Shown one piece after another: positions 47,516-55,222 of a DNA stretch of 64,000 nt. Position 1 is the stretch's first letter, and each line of letters opens with the position of its first letter. The DNA is taken from assembly GCA_024697945.1 (NCBI GenBank), contig JAILRU010000048.1, positions 1-64,000 of the forward strand. The letters run 5' to 3'. This stretch comes from Bacteroidaceae bacterium. Its GTDB lineage: Bacteria > Bacteroidota > Bacteroidia > Bacteroidales > Bacteroidaceae. A program made the translations under genes and the position numbers. The notes below the pieces were generated by a model. That model did no database searches. It had not been told where the DNA came from and saw only the letters and a program-made list of their open reading frames with translations.

Positions 47516-47589
47516 GCCTCTTTAGCTCAGTTGGCCAGAGCACGTGATTTGTAATCTCGGGGTCGTTGGTTCGAATCCGACAAGAGGCT
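47516..47589 (+). tRNA. tRNA-Thr (anticodon UGU)
   Basis: GCCTCTT acceptor paired with AAGAGGC; loop TTTGTAA; TPsiC arm GTTGG-TTCGAAT-CCGAC. Confidence 0.93.
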
Positions 47590-47605
47590 CTCTCATCAGT
47601 ATGTC

Positions 47606-47640
47606 ACGCGACAGGTCGTTTGACCTGTCGCGTCATTTTT
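47606..47640 (+). terminator. terminator of the ffs-tRNA-Thr unit
   Basis: ACGCGACAGGTC-GTTT-GACCTGTCGCGT perfect 12-bp stem, then CATTTTT. Confidence 0.9.
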
Positions 47641-47706
47641 GCGGAATAGTAGTTCCTAAATTGCGCAAAGGCCTTTGTTCAAGATTTCAAAGGCCTTTGC
47701 GCAAAA
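47640..47706 (+). repeat. 22-nt-periodic array with 15-bp perfect hairpin
   Basis: GCGCAAAGGCCTTTG-ttcaagattt-CAAAGGCCTTTGCGC; CAAAGGCCTTTG at 47666 and 47688, TGCG at 47640 and 47662. Confidence 0.8.
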
Positions 47707-47760
47707 GGAAGCCACAGGTTTATGATTCCTGGGTAGAAAAAGTGGGGACTATTCAGCGGG

Positions 47761-49563
47761 TTAGTAGTTCAGGCGGAACATGATGGGCAAGGCGAAGCGG
47801 CTGCGGACGATGTTGCCGTCCTTGTCCTTGGCGGGTTCCCACTTTGGCATCATCTTCAGGACGCGCTCGCCTTCCTTGAAGAGCAAGTCGCCCAGGTCTT
47901 GTCCTGCCTCAAGTTTTTCCTGATTGTCGGGATGCTCCTTTTGATATGCTGTCACCTCTATCTCGGAGAGTTCTTTACCAGGTCCGCGAACCTTCTTGAT
48001 ATTGGTGAGGCTGCCATCCTTCTCAACAACGAAATTGATGATGACACGGCCCTCGAAGCCAAACTCCTGACAGAGTTTAGGATAGCGGATGTTCTGGGCC
48101 AGGAACTTGAAGCACTCCCCATCGCCGCCTGGATACTTTGCATTCTCGTGCACAACATTGTAGATGCTGTCCTCCTTTGCCTCTGCTGCTCTTGTTTCTA
48201 TAGAGAGCACAGATGAACCATCAGGCAGGGTAGTAAGATTGTTTTTAATCTCTTTGCCTTGCACGGCTTTGATGGCTTCGTGCGGAGTCATCTCCTTTCC
48301 ATCGACAACAACTTTTGGAGCCTCTTTAGTCTTAATTACGATGACACCATTGGAACCTTTATCTCCCCACTTGGCGGTGGCGGCATCCTTCTGAAGCACG
48401 GTAATGCTCTCAACATCCTCGGGATTGACATTAAGTAGTTTAGTGAACTGCTCCTCTCTTTCGAGGTTGACATTCTTCATATCCTCAGGGATTTCGTAGA
48501 TTTGGTCATTGAGGACAATCAGTGGCTGAGCATTACCAGTACCACGCACACGCATGGTTGTACTTTTCTCTTTTTCTTCCTCAAAAGCTTGCAGGTTAAG
48601 AGAATTCTCCGTACCTTTGCCCTCGAGTTTCGAAACTGTCTCCTCGATAGGAGCGACGAACTTAGGCGTTGCGAAGGCACTGAGTGCCAGCGCAGCCACC
48701 GGGATGACATAGAGCGCCTTGCTCCGCATCCACGGATTTGACTTGATTTTCTTCATCATAGTGATACGTTTTTTAGTTAAACTATGGTTAAAGCTGTTGG
48801 CAAAAGCGTAGGAACCTGAGCCAACGGCTTTTCTTATGAGCAATAACTGATAGCCCTGAGCCGAGACGCCCTGCTGCAGGACGTACTTGTCGGCCTCGTA
48901 TTCGTGGACGTCCCGAAGGCTGATGCCCAGCACATAGACCAGCGGATTCCACCATTGCACCATCTGAACGAGCGTGAGCAGCACGACGTCCCAAGAGTGA
49001 TGCCCCTGAATGTGCCCCATCTCGTGCAGCATAATCTCGCGGCCAGCCTCGTTGTAGTCCTGCTCGTTGATGACGATGTTCCGCATCCAACTGAAGGGAG
49101 CCACGTCGCCCGAGTGGCAATAGATGCGGACGCCTTGTTCGTCCTGCTGCCAGAGGGCTCCGCGACGCAAGCCGAACTGCAGGCGGCCTATCTGCCACAG
49201 CCTAACCACCAGCAACAAGGCCATACCTATTATATATGTAATGGTTAAAAGATGAAAGAGTGAAAAGGTGAAAGAGTTCGCGCCCTGTTCCTCTGCCACG
49301 ATTTGCACTTCGGGCAGGACGTGGACGGGGATTCCCAGTTCGAGCATCTGCAACTGGGCGGCCTGTACGACGGGCTGATGGTCGAGGGACATCCAGGACA
49401 CGTTGCACAGCGGCAGCACGAGCGAAAGGAACAGGATGCCCAGCAGCATCATACGGTTAAAGCGGAAGAAACTCTCGCGCTGCAGCATCAGCATGTATGG
49501 CAAGTAGAGCAACGACAGGACGATTGCGGACTTGATGGAATAGAGAAGCATAGCGGAAACCAT
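47761..49563 (-). CDS. BlaR1-type M56 metallopeptidase with TonB-plug-like segment and TonB C-terminal domain
   Basis: HEMGH motif; DVESITVLQKDAATAKWGDKGSNGVIVIKTKE; C-terminal FGFEGRVIINFVVEKDGSLTNIKKVRG. Confidence 0.88.
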   Translation of the reverse strand: MVSAMLLYSIKSAIVLSLLYLPYMLMLQRESFFRFNRMMLLGILFLSLVLPLCNVSWMSLDHQPVVQAAQLQMLELGIPVHVLPEVQIVAEEQGANSFTFSLFHLLTITYIIGMALLLVVRLWQIGRLQFGLRRGALWQQDEQGVRIYCHSGDVAPFSWMRNIVINEQDYNEAGREIMLHEMGHIQGHHSWDVVLLTLVQMVQWWNPLVYVLGISLRDVHEYEADKYVLQQGVSAQGYQLLLIRKAVGSGSYAFANSFNHSLTKKRITMMKKIKSNPWMRSKALYVIPVAALALSAFATPKFVAPIEETVSKLEGKGTENSLNLQAFEEEKEKSTTMRVRGTGNAQPLIVLNDQIYEIPEDMKNVNLEREEQFTKLLNVNPEDVESITVLQKDAATAKWGDKGSNGVIVIKTKEAPKVVVDGKEMTPHEAIKAVQGKEIKNNLTTLPDGSSVLSIETRAAEAKEDSIYNVVHENAKYPGGDGECFKFLAQNIRYPKLCQEFGFEGRVIINFVVEKDGSLTNIKKVRGPGKELSEIEVTAYQKEHPDNQEKLEAGQDLGDLLFKEGERVLKMMPKWEPAKDKDGNIVRSRFALPIMFRLNY

Positions 49564-49584
49564 TGTTATTTACGATTTGACGAT

Positions 49585-49983
49585 TTACGATTTACAATTT
49601 AATTTTGAATTATGAACTAATTCCAGCAGTTCTTTTATTTCGTCGGGCGAGAGGTTCTCTTCCTTGACGAAGTAGTTGAGCATGGACTTCAGGCTTCCGC
49701 CGAAGAAGTTCTTCTTCACTTCCTGCATCGTGCGGCGCGTGTACTCTGCCCGTGTCACCAGGGGCACATAGCGGTGGGTCTTGCCCTGTCCGCCCACTTT
49801 GTGGAAGTCCAGGAAGCCCTTTTCGTAGAGCACCTTCAGGTAGGTGGCAATCGTTGTGTAGGCAGGCTTGGGTTCCTCGCAATGTTCCAGTACGTCCCAC
49901 GCACAGGCTCCGTCCTGGATGTTCCAAAGGATGTTCATTACTTCGAACTCGACCTTGGTCAGTGTGTTGTCCTTACGTTTCAT
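49585..49983 (-). CDS. BlaI/MecI/CopY family repressor
   Basis: LTKVEFEVMNILWNIQDGACAWDVLEHCEEPKPAYTTIATYLKVLYEKGFL. Confidence 0.93.
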   Translation of the reverse strand: MKRKDNTLTKVEFEVMNILWNIQDGACAWDVLEHCEEPKPAYTTIATYLKVLYEKGFLDFHKVGGQGKTHRYVPLVTRAEYTRRTMQEVKKNFFGGSLKSMLNYFVKEENLSPDEIKELLELVHNSKLNCKS

Positions 49984-50068
49984 ATATATTAGTCGTTTGG
50001 GGAGTTATTCGTTTGGGATGTTTCCGAGGGCAAAGTAAGGGAGTTTTTCTGAATCTCGCAATATTTAG

Positions 50069-50088
50069 ATATCGAAAACTTACGATAT
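50069..50088. promoter_or_regulatory. candidate operator palindrome ATATCG-N8-CGATAT upstream of blaI
   Basis: Inverted repeat 86-105 bp upstream of the repressor start. Confidence 0.35.
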
Positions 50089-50295
50089 TCCCCGCTTTTT
50101 AACATTTATTCGTAGTAATGCAACACTTTTTACGGCCTGACTGCCGGTTTTCTTCTCTTTAACTACCACTTTTACTCCCTATTTAACTCCCACTTTTACA
50201 TCACATACTTCAGCATTATGGCGCGATTACGTCGAGAAACTCGCGAAAAGCGGAGAAAACTTGCTGGATTCGCCCATCATGTAGGGAAAAAAGTG

Positions 50296-50303
50296 TATCT
50301 TTG
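50296..50303 (+). promoter_or_regulatory. -7 box TATCTTTG for smpB
   Basis: GTGTATCTTTGTGCCC. Confidence 0.6.
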
Positions 50304-50323
50304 TGCCCAAGAATATGCGATAA

Positions 50324-50800
50324 ATGGCTAAATCCAAGATTGAAAACAAGGGAAGTGTCAACATCAAGAACAAGAAGGCTGAGTTCGACTACATCTTGAT
50401 GGACAAATATACTGCCGGCATTGTGCTCACGGGTACAGAGATAAAGAGTATCCGCAAGGGTAAGGCGAGTCTGGTCGATACGTACTGCATGGTCCTCTTC
50501 GGCGAGGTGTGGGTGAAGAACATGTACATCGCCCAGTACGAGCAGGGGTCGTATAACAACCACGTGGAGCGGCGCGACCGCAAGCTGCTGCTCAACCGCA
50601 AGGAGATACGCAAGATCCAGAACACGGTGAAGGCGCCGGGCTTCAGCATCGTGCCTGTGCTCCTGTTCATCGACGAGAACGGGAGGGCGAAGCTGGACAT
50701 CCACATCGCCCGAGGCAAGAAGGAGTACGACAAGCGCGAGACGCTGAAGGAGAAGGAAGACCGCAGGGACATATCAAGGCAGTTCAAGAAGAATTATTAA
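50324..50800 (+). CDS. smpB: SsrA-binding protein SmpB
   Basis: [57 protein letters not shown]. Confidence 0.96.
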   Translation: MAKSKIENKGSVNIKNKKAEFDYILMDKYTAGIVLTGTEIKSIRKGKASLVDTYCMVLFGEVWVKNMYIAQYEQGSYNNHVERRDRKLLLNRKEIRKIQNTVKAPGFSIVPVLLFIDENGRAKLDIHIARGKKEYDKRETLKEKEDRRDISRQFKKNY

Positions 50801-50815
50801 AGGGAATGGGAAAGG

Positions 50816-50860
50816 GCTCCGCGACTACAATCGCGCCTTGGTGCTAAAGCATCCAAGAAG
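50816..50860 (+). repeat. two-hairpin element, intergenic copy
   Basis: GGCTCCGCGACTACAATCGCGCCTTGGTGCTAAAGCATCCAAGAA; paralogous to 55551-55597. Confidence 0.8.
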
Positions 50861-50902
50861 TTAAAGAGAAGTTAAAAAGAAGTTATAGGGAAGTTAAAGA
50901 GA

Positions 50903-52342
50903 ATGGAAGGGAAGTTAAAGGGAATGGAAAGACAGTTACAATTTACTCTTCTTTGCTTGGTGGTGCTGATGGTGGCCTGTTCCAAGCGCGAGGCGAAGGA
51001 CAGGGTGGACGCTCTGCCCGAGATTTTTCCCGACTACATCGGCGTCACGGTGCCGAGGAACATCTGCCCCATGAACTTCTCCGTGCCTGGGGCGGAGCAC
51101 GTACGGGTTATCGTGGAGAACGACAAGGGCGAGACGCTTGACGTGAGCGGCAGCGACCACATCGAGATACCGGTCAGGACGTGGAAGAAGGCCCTCTCCG
51201 ACTCCCTGTCTGTCACCGTCTCCGCCTGGGACAAGGAGCATCCGGACGGCGTGACCTACAAGCCCTTCACCATCCACATCGCCCGCGACAGCATCGACCC
51301 GTGGATAGCCTACCGCCTGCTGCCGCCGGGCTACGAGGGATGGAACCACATGGGCATCTACCAGCGCAACATCGAGTGCTTCGACGTCGAGCCCATCATC
51401 GAGAACTCGCAGAACAACAAGGGCTGCGTCAACTGCCACTCCTTCGCCAACTACGACCCACGCGACTTCACCTTCCACGCCCGTGGCAAGAACGGCGGCA
51501 CCATAGTGATGCGCGACGGCAAGATGCGGAAGGTCGATATCAAAGAGATGAGTGGCGGCCGCCACGGCTCGTACAACATCTGGCATCCCTCGAAGCGCTA
51601 CATCGCCTTCTCCAGCAACTCCACGCACCAGAGCTTCTACGGTGAGAGCAGGGACAAGATAGAGGTCTATGACTTGTGGTCCGACCTGATAGTATATGAC
51701 ATAGACAACGAGCGCATCCTACAGGACGAGCGCTTCACCGACAGCCTCAACCTCGAGATGTTCCCCTCGTTCTCGCCCGACGGCAAATGGCTCTACTTCA
51801 GTACGGCCAAGCCCGTGAGGATGCCGATGGAAGCGGACAAGCTGCACTACAGCATCGTGCGCGTCCCCTTCGACGAGCAGACGGGCGAGCTCGGCGAAGT
51901 AGATACGGTCTATAGCACCTACGAGCACGGAGGAGGCACAGCCATGATGCCGAGACTGACTCCGGACGGCCGCTACATGCTCTTCTCGCTGGGAGACTGC
52001 GGGGGATACAATCTCTACCACTCTGAGTCGGAACTCATGATGATGGCTCTCGAGACGGGCGAACTGGTGCCGACGGACATCCTGAACAGCCCCAGAGCCG
52101 AGAGCTTCCACTCCTGGAGCAGTAACGGACGATGGGTGATGTACGTGACCAAGCGCTTCGACGGACGCTACACGCGGCTCATGATGGCGTACTGGGACGG
52201 CGAGCGGTTCCACAAGCCCTTCCTGCTGCCACAGCGGAACCCCGAGGAGAACATCATGCTGCTGATGGCGTACAACGTCCCGGAGTTCATCAAGGGACGC
52301 GTCGTCATCGGGAAGAACGATATGGCGAGAATGTTTGAATAA
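50903..52342 (+). CDS. TolB/WD40-like propeller lipoprotein with a single CxxCH motif
   Basis: LMVACSKREAKD lipobox; GCVNCHSFANYDPRDF; PSFSPDGKWLYFS repeats. Confidence 0.8.
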   Translation: MEGKLKGMERQLQFTLLCLVVLMVACSKREAKDRVDALPEIFPDYIGVTVPRNICPMNFSVPGAEHVRVIVENDKGETLDVSGSDHIEIPVRTWKKALSDSLSVTVSAWDKEHPDGVTYKPFTIHIARDSIDPWIAYRLLPPGYEGWNHMGIYQRNIECFDVEPIIENSQNNKGCVNCHSFANYDPRDFTFHARGKNGGTIVMRDGKMRKVDIKEMSGGRHGSYNIWHPSKRYIAFSSNSTHQSFYGESRDKIEVYDLWSDLIVYDIDNERILQDERFTDSLNLEMFPSFSPDGKWLYFSTAKPVRMPMEADKLHYSIVRVPFDEQTGELGEVDTVYSTYEHGGGTAMMPRLTPDGRYMLFSLGDCGGYNLYHSESELMMMALETGELVPTDILNSPRAESFHSWSSNGRWVMYVTKRFDGRYTRLMMAYWDGERFHKPFLLPQRNPEENIMLLMAYNVPEFIKGRVVIGKNDMARMFE

Positions 52343-52359
52343 TATATATATAATATATA

Positions 52360-53865
52360 ATGTATAATAAACAATATGAAACAGGCGGCTCGGAAGCGAA
52401 GAAGGCTACGGTTTTCTATATATTGCTGCTTGTTCTGATGCATATCTATGTCCTCTACACCGGCTCGCAGTTCCGCTATACCTACCTGTCGATGGAGGGT
52501 GACGACTTCTGGGTGGCGACGTGGGACTTCTGGCGGCTCAAGCTCGGCATGACGCCCGCCCTGACCAACTGGCTGGCGGACTACCTCATGCAGTTCTACG
52601 GCAAGCCCTACGTCGGAGCCACCATCCAGGCCGTTGTGATCGGAGCGACCGGAGTCCTGTTCAGGGCACTCCTCTCTGGGAAGGGATGGTGGACGTTTCT
52701 TGCCCTCCTGCCGCCCGTCCTCCTCGCCTTCTGCTACCCGTTCAGCCTGTCTTTCCAACTGCAGACTCTCTTCTTCTTCGCCATGTTCCTGGGCATCTCG
52801 TGGATACCGAGGGACAACTGGAGGCGGCTGGCGAGGTTGGTTGCCATACCCGTCAGCTTCATGCTGATGATACTCCCATTCCAGTTCGTGCTGGCGTTCC
52901 CCTTAGTCCTCCGGAGCAAAGACGAAGGAGAAAGGCGGCCCAAAGATTTGTTGAAGTCCGCATGTGGTTTGGTGGCAGTAGTACTCCTCTACCTGACGCC
53001 CCATATCTACAGCCAGCAGGTCGCCTTCATACCCTTCGAGAACCGCTTTGTGGACATTACTGCCTACTGGGAGCCCCTGACGAGCCAACACCTGCGTAAC
53101 AACGAGAACATCCGCAAGATGGTCTGCCTCGCCAGTGAAGGGCGGTGGAAGGACCTCCTCTACAAGGAGGGCATACAGAGGGATGCCCAGCGAGGCAACG
53201 CCATAGCGCTACGTTACGCCCTACTCGCCGAGAGCGCTCTCGGCACGCTGCCAGAGAACCTACTCTACTACCCCATCAACGACGAGAGACTCTTCCTCTT
53301 CCAGAACGACCAGAACGTAGTGGCTCAGCAGATTAACAGACTCTTCTACCTGAACCTCGGCATCTGCGACGAGGCATTCCACCAGGCCATGGAGTATGGG
53401 CTGCTGCAGCGGAACGGTATCTGCTTCAGCAGCCTGAGGCAGATGGTAGATTACAGCACCGAGGCGGGAGACTGGGAGATAGCCGAGCGGTTCCTCCACG
53501 TCCTCTCCAAGTCCACCCTCCACAAGCGATTCGTTGAGGAGAGGCAAGCCAAAATCCAAAATCCAAAAGGCCTCACGTCGAATGGAGAAAGCGAGGCTCC
53601 CCAGCGGGCTGACAACTTCGTCGGAGGCTATCCACTGCCCATCGAGATGCTACGACTGGCACGGTACTACGGGGGAAAGGGGACTGCAGAACAAGGACAA
53701 CAGCCCGCCGACATAAAGAAGATGGTCGATTACGCCCTTTGTTGCTACATCCTGCGGAACGACGCGAACAGCTTCAGGATAGTCCTCGGGGCGTACGACT
53801 ACTACAAAGACGGCCCCCTCCCCCACGCCTACAGCGAGTTCCTCAGCCCCGCGAAGGAACAATAG
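52360..53865 (+). CDS. DUF6057-like polytopic membrane protein
   Basis: 501 aa, N-terminal TM segments, C-terminal helical repeat region; 17 bp after the propeller gene. Confidence 0.65.
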   Translation: MYNKQYETGGSEAKKATVFYILLLVLMHIYVLYTGSQFRYTYLSMEGDDFWVATWDFWRLKLGMTPALTNWLADYLMQFYGKPYVGATIQAVVIGATGVLFRALLSGKGWWTFLALLPPVLLAFCYPFSLSFQLQTLFFFAMFLGISWIPRDNWRRLARLVAIPVSFMLMILPFQFVLAFPLVLRSKDEGERRPKDLLKSACGLVAVVLLYLTPHIYSQQVAFIPFENRFVDITAYWEPLTSQHLRNNENIRKMVCLASEGRWKDLLYKEGIQRDAQRGNAIALRYALLAESALGTLPENLLYYPINDERLFLFQNDQNVVAQQINRLFYLNLGICDEAFHQAMEYGLLQRNGICFSSLRQMVDYSTEAGDWEIAERFLHVLSKSTLHKRFVEERQAKIQNPKGLTSNGESEAPQRADNFVGGYPLPIEMLRLARYYGGKGTAEQGQQPADIKKMVDYALCCYILRNDANSFRIVLGAYDYYKDGPLPHAYSEFLSPAKEQ

Positions 53866-53913
53866 CCGCAGAGGGAAGGGACGGAAGTCAAACATACAAA
53901 CAAGTGAGCAAAG

Positions 53914-53938
53914 GGCGTGCCGAATGTGGCACGCCCTC
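53914..53938 (+). terminator. hairpin after the DUF6057-like gene
   Basis: AGGGCGTGCC-gaatgt-GGCACGCCCT. Confidence 0.65.
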
Positions 53939-53946
53939 GCTATAGG

Positions 53947-54027
53947 GTCTCCCTCCCACTAATTTATCTATGATTTAAAAAAATGTGTACAATTGCATAA
54001 AAAATTATTAACCCTCGGGAGGGAGAC
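53947..54027. repeat. 11-bp perfect inverted repeat flanking an AT-rich 59-bp spacer
   Basis: GTCTCCCTCCC (53947-53957) and GGGAGGGAGAC (54017-54027). Confidence 0.85.
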
Positions 54028-54042
54028 TTGGGAATGAAGTCT

Positions 54043-54135
54043 TAGTCCGCGTCGCCGCCGCCTGGGTTGTCACCGCCGCTGCCTGGGTTGTCGCCGCCGC
54101 TGCCGCCGGGATTTGAGCCCGGGTCTTTGCCAGAA
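54043..54135 (-). pseudogene. remnant of a Gly/Asp/Asn/Pro-rich tail lacking a start codon
   Basis: Minus-strand frame reads QFYSGKDPGSNPGGSGGDNPGSGGDNPGGGDAD-stop with an in-frame stop immediately upstream; ~24-nt duplication inside. Confidence 0.45.
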
Positions 54136-54222
54136 TAGAATTGTTAAAAAAAGGTTAATACTATTGGTTAGTCACTCTCAGTCCATATCTTTAATTTTTT
54201 CAGGCTATAGACCCCGTTTTTT

Positions 54223-54312
54223 CAGTACAGGGAAAGTTTCGTTTCAGTACAGGAAAACCGCCGTTTCACTACACTAAAACCGCCGTTTCAGTACACTAAA
54301 AAAAAAGTCGCC
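54223..54312 (+). repeat. 22-nt-periodic degenerate array, 4 units
   Basis: CAGTACAGGGAAAGTTTCGTTT / CAGTACAGGAAAACCGCCGTTT / CACTACACTAAAACCGCCGTTT / CAGTACACTAAAAA...; starts 54223, 54245, 54267, 54289. Confidence 0.88.
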
Positions 54313-54337
54313 CTTTAGCCTTACTTATGCAAAGATA

Positions 54338-54380
54338 CACAAAAAAATCAGGCCTGCAATGGCAAGCCTGATTTTTTTAA
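54338..54380. terminator. bidirectional terminator-like hairpin
   Basis: AAAAATCAGGC-ctgcaatggcaa-GCCTGATTTTTTT. Confidence 0.8.
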
Positions 54381-54552
54381 CAATGATTAACACTTTTCTG
54401 TGCCTTTCGCCGTGGCGGAAGCACCGCCCTCGCTGATTGAGATTTCAGTTACAAAGCTTCGATAATGTACGTCTGGGGCATGGTTATCCTAATAGGCTGC
54501 AAAGGAAAGCAATATTATCGAAATATCATGTGATTATCCTACTAAATAAACG

Positions 54553-55023
54553 CTATAGCCCCAAAAAGTCATCGACGGCATCGATGATGCAGTCCATCTC
54601 GAAGCCGTGGGAGAGGAGGTGGCGGACGAGCTTGCCCTTGCGCTGGTAGGGGTTGTCGTCGCGCAACGTGCGGTCCTTGGCACGAAGCACCTCCCCGAGC
54701 GTCTGCAAGTAGGTGTCCTCCGGGATGGCGGTCATGCCCTCGTCAATCTCCTCGTCGGTCAGCCGCAGGTGGCGCAGCATCTGCCTGATCTTCGTGCGAC
54801 CCCAGTGGTTGTAGCAGAACTTGTCGTGGCAATAGGCCCGCGCAAAGCGCATGTGGTCGATGTACTTCTCTCGCGTCAGGTAGGCGATGATGTCGTCGGC
54901 TTCTGCCCCCGACGCGCCCCATGCCAGGAGCTTCTCCCGCACCTGGCTGGCACAGTGCTCGCTGCCGCTGCAAAGCCGCGCAGCCCTACCAAGAGCCTGC
55001 TCCTTATTGAATTCATAATTCAT
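54553..55023 (-). CDS. recX: regulatory protein RecX
   Basis: ALGRAARLCSGSEHCASQVREKLLAWG...YIDHMRFARAYCHDKFCYNHWGRTKIRQMLR. Confidence 0.9.
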   Translation of the reverse strand: MNYEFNKEQALGRAARLCSGSEHCASQVREKLLAWGASGAEADDIIAYLTREKYIDHMRFARAYCHDKFCYNHWGRTKIRQMLRHLRLTDEEIDEGMTAIPEDTYLQTLGEVLRAKDRTLRDDNPYQRKGKLVRHLLSHGFEMDCIIDAVDDFLGL

Positions 55024-55222
55024 AATGCTTTACTGAAATCTCTGAAGTTAAAATGGAAGTTAAAGAGGAAGTTAAAATGGAAGTTAAAAAGGACAATAGT
55101 AATTAATGCAAACAGCCAGCATCCCATGCTATCGTCCACAAGTGAAACGAGTTTACTCCCACGAGCGAAGCGAGTTAACTCCCTATTTAACTTCATTTTA
55201 TAACTCCCGAAACTTAAATTGT

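Noticed and set aside
54223-54312. Possible mini CRISPR array
   Set aside because: Units are contiguous (22 nt) with no spacers, and there are no cas genes in the window. Treated as a phased degenerate array.
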